A stretch of DNA of 9,692 nt from Candidatus Woesearchaeota archaeon (GTDB lineage Archaea; Nanobdellota; Nanobdellia; Woesearchaeales; WJKL01). The stretch covers positions 1-9,692 of the forward strand of contig JAHWIT010000047.1 of assembly GCA_019322455.1 (NCBI GenBank), in the 5' to 3' direction. Position numbers and translations under genes: made by a program. Of this stretch, positions 1 to 5,882 are shown piece by piece. Below the pieces are notes generated by a model. It was not told the DNA's origin. It saw nothing but the letters and a program-made list of their open reading frames with translations, and did no database searches. Position 1 is the first letter of the stretch, and every line of letters starts with the position of its first letter.

Positions 1-843
1 AGATTTCTTACTAGTAAAGAATATGAACAAACAAAACAAAGATATTATAATCATTCAGATGATCCTTCAGTGAAGGATAAAGATCTTTATCTTCTTATTG
101 GTTTTAGTGGCAGTGATGTGGTTTCAGAAGCAGATTATGGCAAAACAAAGGTTTTAAAGGTTAGGCTAGGCTGTGGAGAACCAGGTCATGCAGAGCATTG
201 TATAAAGCATGAGATGTTTTATAAATATGGGTTAAATGATGTACAAGGCAATCCTGATGTGCTTATTAAGGATAAAACCCTTTATATTATTTTAGAGGGA
301 GATAATACTCCTGTTATGACAGTAGATTATATACCTAATGGAAGAATGCTGCGTTCGGTTTCTTATAGCAAAGCAGTGGAAAATGGGATTGTAAAAAGGC
401 CTCTGCCTGAAGATTTTACTCCTAGAGTCGGAGGAATGGGAATGAAGCTTTCTTATGAGAGAATTTTAAGACTTCATGGTTTCTTACAAAGCAAGTTTGG
501 AGATTCAATATTTAGAGAAGAAGATGTTTTTGAGGCTAAGTATAATTTAGATCCAGATAAAATCTTAACTGATCTTGATACTGCTATTAGATATATAAAT
601 GAGCGAGGTCCTTCTGGAGATCCTAAAGGTACTGTGGATGAAAGAGCTTCTAGATTACTAGATATTGCAAAGAAACACCAAAGAATAGCTAGCAAAGAAG
701 CAAGATCAGAAAGATCTTTTACATTAGCAGGATTATTGACAATGATGGAAAAGATTTATAATGATCTAAAACAAGAAGCTAGTAGTGGAGATAAAAAGGC
801 TAGTGTCACTCTTGATAGTGTAGGATATTATTTGTCAAAATAA
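1..843 (+). CDS. Unrecognised soluble protein, 5'-truncated by the window edge
   Basis: The frame is open from base 1 with no stop, and the codons before the first GTG (70-72) read as ordinary protein (RFLTSKEYEQTKQRYYNHSD), so GTG 70 is probably internal and the true start lies to the left. About 280 residues are visible, ending at TAA 841-843. I do not recognise a family. There is no signal peptide or membrane segment in the visible part, so it is probably cytoplasmic. The first third is beta-rich and holds a Cys/His cluster encoded at 172-210 (C-x4-H-x2-H-C-x2-H spacing) that could bind a metal, though this is only a spacing argument. The last 130 residues are helical and charged. The stop is followed after one base by the ATG of the next gene, so the two are almost certainly co-transcribed. 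No function is assigned. Confidence 0.8.
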   Translation, partial: RFLTSKEYEQTKQRYYNHSDDPSVKDKDLYLLIGFSGSDVVSEADYGKTKVLKVRLGCGEPGHAEHCIKHEMFYKYGLNDVQGNPDVLIKDKTLYIILEGDNTPVMTVDYIPNGRMLRSVSYSKAVENGIVKRPLPEDFTPRVGGMGMKLSYERILRLHGFLQSKFGDSIFREEDVFEAKYNLDPDKILTDLDTAIRYINERGPSGDPKGTVDERASRLLDIAKKHQRIASKEARSERSFTLAGLLTMMEKIYNDLKQEASSGDKKASVTLDSVGYYLSK

Positions 844-844
844 A

Positions 845-2149
845 ATGAAACTTGAAAATACTGTTAAAAAGGAATCTTTTTTTAGTAGAATAGGAAGGAA
901 GTTTGTTGCTCCTGTTGTATTATTAGCATCTGCAGGATGCGGTGCAAAAGAATTCTTTCGGCCTGACTATTTTCAGGCAGAAGTAAATATTGAGACAGAA
1001 GGATCTGGAGTCAGATTAAAAGAAGGCAATAAATCTTTTAAGTCAGATATTGAATATTCAGAAAACAAATCAATTATGAAGGATACAAATAGTAGTATTG
1101 AAGAGGCAAGACTTTCAGCTGAGGTTAATATTCATTCTAAGAGTAAAAATATAACAGTTTCTCCTATAATAGAGACTGTTGAAAGGGTGGTTTTTGAATC
1201 ATCTGGTCAACCAGTATCTTATCTTCACCAGAAGAATGGATTACCATTTTTAGCAGTTGATGTTAAGGGTAAATTGCCAGGAGTTGGCAAAAATTATTGG
1301 AGAGTAAGGCCTTTTGTAAATCCTACAATAGAAGAAACAATTATAGGGCCATTGGATGTTACTAAATCTGGATTTTTTGCTGATGCAAAAATTGAAACAA
1401 TGTACATGGTTTTAACACCTTTATTATCATATGTAAGAGAGGATATTGATTTTGGGACTGGAATTATAACCCCGTCAGAATTACAGTATGGTTTATCATT
1501 GAGTAATTCTGCTATGCAAAATACTCTTTATTTTCTTGGATTATATACATCTGGTGTTGGGGAGGATGTTGAGGAAGAGAGAGTATGGTATGGAACTGCA
1601 GCAGGGAATGTAACTAGTTGTCCAGGCTGGTTAAGGAGAAATCCAGTTGGGGTTAATTTTAGTTATGATAATTTGTTGAGTATAGGAGTACATGGAAGTT
1701 TTGGTGGAAATTCAGTGAAAAATAAAAAGGCATTAAGCAGATATATTAGACAAGTTCAGGGCTTAATGACTGAAAGAGGATTGCCTGTGCTTCAAAATAG
1801 AGCAGATGATGCAAGACTAACACTAGAAAAAAGTATAAATGCGCCTTTCTTTTATTTTTTTGGAGCAAAATGGCAGACTGATGTTAGCGGAGGAGATGCA
1901 AAGCCAAAGTTTTATGGTTATATTGGGGGCACTAAGAATTTTTCAAATGGTATGAGAATGATTGTAGGAGCAACTGCAGGCCCTGGTTTAGGACCATCTT
2001 TAGAAGATCCAGCTAAAAAGAGATATGGCGGAGTAGTTGGTGTTGATTTTGATGGGCCTGGATTTTATTTTTTAACATTAGAACATGTTGATTATGAAAC
2101 TCTTAAAGACAAGGATTTTATTGGTATTAAAGCATTATTCAAGAAATAA
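845..2149 (+). CDS. Predicted lipoprotein/membrane protein with beta-barrel-like sequence
   Basis: 434 residues starting at ATG 845, one base after the preceding stop. No Shine-Dalgarno is visible, so translation probably depends on coupling to the upstream gene. The N-terminus has basic residues, a hydrophobic run (about residues 20-30, FVAPVVLLASA) and then Gly-Cys at 31-32. This resembles a lipobox (L-A-S-A-G-C), although the -3 residue is Ser rather than the preferred Leu/Val/Ile. The mature part is rich in alternating polar/hydrophobic stretches, Gly and aromatics, for example near residues 155-235 and the last 90 residues, and it ends in FKK. That texture is typical of beta-barrel or beta-sandwich envelope proteins. 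I do not recognise a named family. Its place in front of two large surface proteins suggests a cell-envelope role. The lipid anchor and the barrel fold are both inferences; a plain signal peptide is an alternative. Confidence 0.8.
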   Translation: MKLENTVKKESFFSRIGRKFVAPVVLLASAGCGAKEFFRPDYFQAEVNIETEGSGVRLKEGNKSFKSDIEYSENKSIMKDTNSSIEEARLSAEVNIHSKSKNITVSPIIETVERVVFESSGQPVSYLHQKNGLPFLAVDVKGKLPGVGKNYWRVRPFVNPTIEETIIGPLDVTKSGFFADAKIETMYMVLTPLLSYVREDIDFGTGIITPSELQYGLSLSNSAMQNTLYFLGLYTSGVGEDVEEERVWYGTAAGNVTSCPGWLRRNPVGVNFSYDNLLSIGVHGSFGGNSVKNKKALSRYIRQVQGLMTERGLPVLQNRADDARLTLEKSINAPFFYFFGAKWQTDVSGGDAKPKFYGYIGGTKNFSNGMRMIVGATAGPGLGPSLEDPAKKRYGGVVGVDFDGPGFYFLTLEHVDYETLKDKDFIGIKALFKK

Positions 2150-2158
2150 TCAAAAAGA

Positions 2159-2200
2159 TTTAAAAAATTAGGAAACATATTATTATTTGGGGTGGTAAAC
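2159..2200 (+). promoter_or_regulatory. Possible TATA-like box and GGTG Shine-Dalgarno before the large surface gene
   Basis: The 42-base gap between genes 2 and 3 holds TTTAAAAAATTA (2159-2170), centred about 28 bases before GTG 2192. That is the archaeal TATA distance for a leaderless transcript beginning at GTG. The same gap ends in GGGGTGGTAAAC (2189-2200), a GGTG-type ribosome binding site ideally placed for the ATT codon at 2201. The two readings imply different start codons. Both rest on sequence match only. Confidence 0.35.
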
Positions 2201-5200
2201 ATTAAAAAATCAATTATAATATTTTGTATATTCTTTTTGCTAAATATAGCTTTAGTATCTGCTTTTGATATTAAACCAGTATTTACAAGATTTATGGTGG
2301 TAACTAATCCAGTAATTGATACTGCTGGCATAGCAATACAAGCACATGATCCTGGATCAAATGCAGGACTTTTATGGGTAAGCTTATATGAAGATAATGT
2401 TCTTATTGATACTGAGAATTGCGGAAGCCTTGCAACTTGCTCATGGATGCCAATAGTAAGCCGTAGTGGAGGAACATATTCTTATTATGCTGTTGCAAGA
2501 GATAAAGGTGGGAATGAGGAAAAATCAGATACAATACAAATAACCTTTTCAGTAAATTTAGCTCCAGAATATTCTAATTTAGCAGCAATTCCTGCTTCTC
2601 CTGTAACTTATGATGCTTTACAGAATTATCAGTTTAATGCAACATGGATTGATGATAATAGTCAGCTTTCTGCTGTTGTAATTGAGCATGATTTTTCAGG
2701 AACATTAACAAATTATACTGTAACGACAAATAATGGGGATGAGTATTATTATGATTATACAGGAATACCAGCTGGAAATCATAGTTATAGATGGTATGCA
2801 AGCGATGCACAAGGAGCCGAGAATAGCACATCAGTACAAAATTATCAAGTAGATAGAATAGTATCAACATGTTCATTGGTATTTGATCCAGCTGGACCAA
2901 CAGTTCCTGTTTACGGTACATTAATTAATGCTTCTTGTTCATGTACAAATCCAGAAGCATCTGCTGTTTTATTAAGAGATGGAACAGATGTAACTGCTGC
3001 TGAGAATGATCAGTATGTTGTTATTGATGCTGGAGCTCATGACTATGAATGCAGTGTAATTCAAACTGCGAATTATACAAGCGCAACAACTGGTGTTACT
3101 GTTTATAATGTTGATAAAGCTCCAAGCCAGGTTAATCTAACTTTAAATGGAGCTGCTTCTGATATTAATGTTAATATTAATGATCCAGTTGATATAGTTG
3201 GAAGTTTAGTAACTCCTGTAATTGGAAATATTGAATTATATGAAGATACTAATATGATAAATTCTGGGGCGAGCCCATTAACAAATACAACAAGTTATAG
3301 TTCAGTTGGAAACCATAATATTACTATTGTTTATCAAGAGACATTAAATTATTTAAGCAGTTTTATTAGTTATTTTATTGATGTAATGCCTTCTGTTTAT
3401 GTTGTATGGAATCAATCAGTATTAAATTTAGGGCAAGCACAGCAAGGAGGAGGGTCTGGAACAGGTTCTGAGAATATAACTGCAACAGGAGATAATACTA
3501 ATGTTGTTGTTGGCTGCAGTTCAGGAGATTGTGCTGTAATAGCTGATCTTTGGATTGATGGTGCAAATATGACTGATGGTGAAACTCAAACAGTTGATTT
3601 TAGTTGTAATACAGCAACTGTTGGAAATTTTTCAGCTGTATTTGATGTTGTTTCAGATGAGTTTGCATCTGGAGATCAAATTACAGTAAGTTGTGAGATA
3701 ATTCCAGCTCCACCTGTTTTTGTTGTATGGAATAATCCTACTTTGGATTTAGGTAGTGGAGAGCAAGGAGGAGGAGCTGAAATAGGCTATGAAAACATAA
3801 CAGCAACAAATGCAAATACTAATGTTACTGTTACATGTAGTTCAGGAAATTGTACTGAAATAACAGATGATTGGACAGATGGAACAAATATGATTGATGG
3901 TGAAGGTTTAGTTACAACATTTACATGTGATGATACAAATATAGGGACATATTCAGCTGTGTTTGATGTTGTATCTGATGAAGATACAACTGCTGATCAG
4001 ATAACAGTAGGTTGTATTATAACACCTCCGGTTGTTAATACAGGAGATGTAAGATTGAATGAATTTATGGCTAATCCTTCTTCTGGGAGTGATTGGGTTG
4101 AGATTTATAATAATGATGTAAACATAATTAATCTTACTGGTTGGGTTTTGAATGATAGTTTAACTACAAGTTCAATGGCTACTCTTTCAGGAGTAATAAA
4201 TCCAGGAGAATTTTTAAGTGTTGATGTTGGAGCTAGACTTAATATGGGTGGAGACGATATTATATTAATAGATAGTGCATTAACAACAGTTGATAGTCAT
4301 ACTTATACATCTTCGCAATCAGATGTAGCTGTTGGAAGATATCCTGATGCAACTGGAAGCTGGCAGGATATGGGAACAGCAACTCCAGGAAGTGCTAATA
4401 TTCCAATATATGAAGTTTTATGGAATCAACCTACATTGGATTTAGGGGCTGGGGATCAAGGAGCTGGAGCATTAACTGGAAGTGCGAATATAACAGCAAC
4501 AAATGCAAATACTAATGTTGTTGTAAGTTGTTTGCCTTTTGATCCTAATTGTGGAACAGTTATTGTAGATGACTGGACTACACAAGATATGACTGATGGA
4601 CAATCAGAAGTTGTTACATTTACATGCAATGATTCAACTGTTGGAAATTATACTGCAATATTTAATCTTGTTTCAGATGAAGATAGTATTGTTGATCAGA
4701 TAAGCGTAAGCTGCGAGATACTTTTAGTTCCTGTTTATGGAGTAAGTTTAACTGATCCTGCTGATTTAGCAACTGATACTGCAACAAATGCTGTTTATAC
4801 AATAACTATTATGAACATAGGAAATACTGCTGATATTTTTGATTTAGCTGTCAATAATATTGATGGAGCAACTACTGCTAATCTTAACCAATCAACAGCA
4901 AGTTTAGGACCAGGAGCAAGTGCTGACTTTACTTTGACTGTTGGAGATTCAACTGTTGGAACATATACTGTTAATATAACTGCAACTTCGCAGACAGATA
5001 TTACTGCTACTGATGAAATTCAGATTGTAACAACTGTGAGTGCAGTTCCTTTTTATAATGTTGATATTGTAACATTGACTGCTGATCAGCAAATAACTAA
5101 TACTCAAACAGCTGTTTATGATTTACAGGTTACTAATACTGGAAATCAAGCTGATAGTTTTGATTTAAGTGTTAATAATTTAGACAGCGCTGATACAGCT

Positions 5201-5878
5201 ACACTTAATACTTATACTTTAAGTAATTTAAATCCAGGAGCATCAGCAACTGTTCAGTTAAGTGTTGCAGATTCAACTCCAGGATTATATGAAGTAAATG
5301 TAATGGTTGTTTCACAGACAGATTCAAATTCAAATGATACAACTGCTAATATTCAGACAAATATCATACAGGCTGTTGGGAATATGAGTGGAACAGTTGA
5401 TGATAATTTTGGAACTCCTTTGAGTAACATAAATGTTTCAATTGATTTAACAGGTTGGTCAGCTTTATCAATTGCAGGAGCATATTCTATACTAGGAATT
5501 ACACCAGCAACTTATTCAGTTACAGCTACTCCTCCAACTGACACTTATTTATCTCAAACAAAAACAGGACAGGTTGTTAATCCAGATTCAACAACTACTG
5601 TTAATTTTGTTTTGACACAAACAGGAACAATTAATGGAACAGTTTTAGAGTTTTTTAATCCTACTACACCTATTAGCGGTGCAACTGTAACTGCAATGCA
5701 AGGAAGCACTTCATATGGTAGCGATACTACAGATGTAAATGGAAATTATGCAATAACAGGACTAGCACCTGGTGATTATGATGTTCATGTAAGTCATCCG
5801 AGTTATACAGATACATCAGATCCAGTCAATGATGTATTAAGCGGACAAACAAAAACAGTGGACTTTTACTTATGGTGA
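2192..5878 (+). CDS. Large secreted multi-domain surface protein (Ig-like, four-Cys modules, lamin-tail, NEW3-like, carboxypeptidase-regulatory-like)
   Basis: 1228 residues from GTG 2192; ATT 2201 in the same frame is a possible alternative start. Residues 4-24 form a signal peptide (IIIFCIFFLLNIALVSA). Next come Ig/fibronectin-like beta regions (about 25-400). Three homologous modules start near residues 404, 511 and 742, each with four cysteines. A lamin-tail-like domain (about 619-736; LNEFMANP, DWVEIYNN, LTGWVL) lies between modules 2 and 3. Two NEW3/CARDB-like domains follow (about 849-945 and 955-1058; ITIMNIGNTADIFDL, LQVTNTGNQADSFDL), then two carboxypeptidase-regulatory-like domains (about 1063-1143 and 1145-1228). 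More than twenty N-x-S/T sequons suggest N-glycosylation. The protein ends immediately after the last beta domain with Trp-stop. It has no transmembrane helix, so it must be held by other proteins or released. The domain types point to an adhesin or surface-layer-associated role; the ligand is unknown. The start of the next gene is coupled to its stop. Confidence 0.9.
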   Translation: MVNIKKSIIIFCIFFLLNIALVSAFDIKPVFTRFMVVTNPVIDTAGIAIQAHDPGSNAGLLWVSLYEDNVLIDTENCGSLATCSWMPIVSRSGGTYSYYAVARDKGGNEEKSDTIQITFSVNLAPEYSNLAAIPASPVTYDALQNYQFNATWIDDNSQLSAVVIEHDFSGTLTNYTVTTNNGDEYYYDYTGIPAGNHSYRWYASDAQGAENSTSVQNYQVDRIVSTCSLVFDPAGPTVPVYGTLINASCSCTNPEASAVLLRDGTDVTAAENDQYVVIDAGAHDYECSVIQTANYTSATTGVTVYNVDKAPSQVNLTLNGAASDINVNINDPVDIVGSLVTPVIGNIELYEDTNMINSGASPLTNTTSYSSVGNHNITIVYQETLNYLSSFISYFIDVMPSVYVVWNQSVLNLGQAQQGGGSGTGSENITATGDNTNVVVGCSSGDCAVIADLWIDGANMTDGETQTVDFSCNTATVGNFSAVFDVVSDEFASGDQITVSCEIIPAPPVFVVWNNPTLDLGSGEQGGGAEIGYENITATNANTNVTVTCSSGNCTEITDDWTDGTNMIDGEGLVTTFTCDDTNIGTYSAVFDVVSDEDTTADQITVGCIITPPVVNTGDVRLNEFMANPSSGSDWVEIYNNDVNIINLTGWVLNDSLTTSSMATLSGVINPGEFLSVDVGARLNMGGDDIILIDSALTTVDSHTYTSSQSDVAVGRYPDATGSWQDMGTATPGSANIPIYEVLWNQPTLDLGAGDQGAGALTGSANITATNANTNVVVSCLPFDPNCGTVIVDDWTTQDMTDGQSEVVTFTCNDSTVGNYTAIFNLVSDEDSIVDQISVSCEILLVPVYGVSLTDPADLATDTATNAVYTITIMNIGNTADIFDLAVNNIDGATTANLNQSTASLGPGASADFTLTVGDSTVGTYTVNITATSQTDITATDEIQIVTTVSAVPFYNVDIVTLTADQQITNTQTAVYDLQVTNTGNQADSFDLSVNNLDSADTATLNTYTLSNLNPGASATVQLSVADSTPGLYEVNVMVVSQTDSNSNDTTANIQTNIIQAVGNMSGTVDDNFGTPLSNINVSIDLTGWSALSIAGAYSILGITPATYSVTATPPTDTYLSQTKTGQVVNPDSTTTVNFVLTQTGTINGTVLEFFNPTTPISGATVTAMQGSTSYGSDTTDVNGNYAITGLAPGDYDVHVSHPSYTDTSDPVNDVLSGQTKTVDFYLW
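3398..3712 (+). repeat. Four-cysteine beta module, copy 1
   Basis: About residues 403-507 of the large surface protein. It opens with VVWNQSVLNLG and contains CSSGDC, then a single Cys (FSCNTATVG), a VFDVVSDE strand and a final Cys (VSCEI). The four cysteines recur in all three copies and could form two disulfides outside the cell. The pattern (a WN..LdLG start, then ENITA, then a late G.ysavFdvvSd strand) is reminiscent of ASH/DUF1573-type Ig folds, but that assignment is a guess. Confidence 0.75.
3719..4027 (+). repeat. Four-cysteine beta module, copy 2
   Basis: About residues 510-612. It starts with VVWNNPTLDLG and has CSSGNC, FTCDDTNIG and VGCII, giving the same cysteine positions as copy 1. 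The key Trp is 107 residues after that of copy 1. It shares 30 identical consecutive bases with copy 3 (3797-3826 and 4490-4519), at the same distance (69 bases) from the module's Trp codon. Confidence 0.78.
4046..4399 (+). other. Lamin-tail-like (LTD) domain lying between repeat modules
   Basis: Residues about 619-736 of the large surface protein. LTD hallmarks are VRLNEFMANP, then DWVEIYNN, then INLTGWVLND, followed by a beta region with DDIILID and an aromatic/Pro end (TGSWQDMGTATPG). LTD domains are known in prokaryotic secreted nucleases, phosphatases and adhesins as Ig-like accessory domains. Here it separates module 2 from module 3 of a tandem series. Confidence 0.75.
4409..4723 (+). 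repeat. Four-cysteine beta module, copy 3
   Basis: About residues 740-844. It starts with EVLWNQPTLDLG and has a longer first cysteine loop (CLPFDPNC in place of CSSGxC), then FTCNDSTVG and VSCEI. It is separated from copy 2 by the LTD domain but is nearly gap-free against it up to the first cysteine, so it is the same module family. Confidence 0.75.
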
Positions 5879-5879
5879 G
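5874..5879 (+). promoter_or_regulatory. GGTGAG Shine-Dalgarno overlapping the upstream stop codon
   Basis: GGTGAG (5874-5879) is complementary to the archaeal 16S rRNA tail and sits three bases before ATG 5883. It contains the TGA stop (5876-5878) of the large surface protein. Ribosomes finishing gene 3 are therefore placed directly on the start of gene 4. This supports the chosen start and indicates translational coupling. Confidence 0.75.
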
Positions 5880-5882
5880 AAA

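Noticed and set aside
70..72. GTG 70 as the start of the first gene
   Set aside because: The frame is open without a stop to base 1, the upstream codons look like normal protein, and there is no Shine-Dalgarno or TATA signal. The gene is more likely cut by the window edge.
3398..4723. CRISPR array or DNA-level satellite in the repeat region
   Set aside because: The repeats are long protein modules with diverged DNA, only one 30-base stretch is identical, and the reading frame is continuous.
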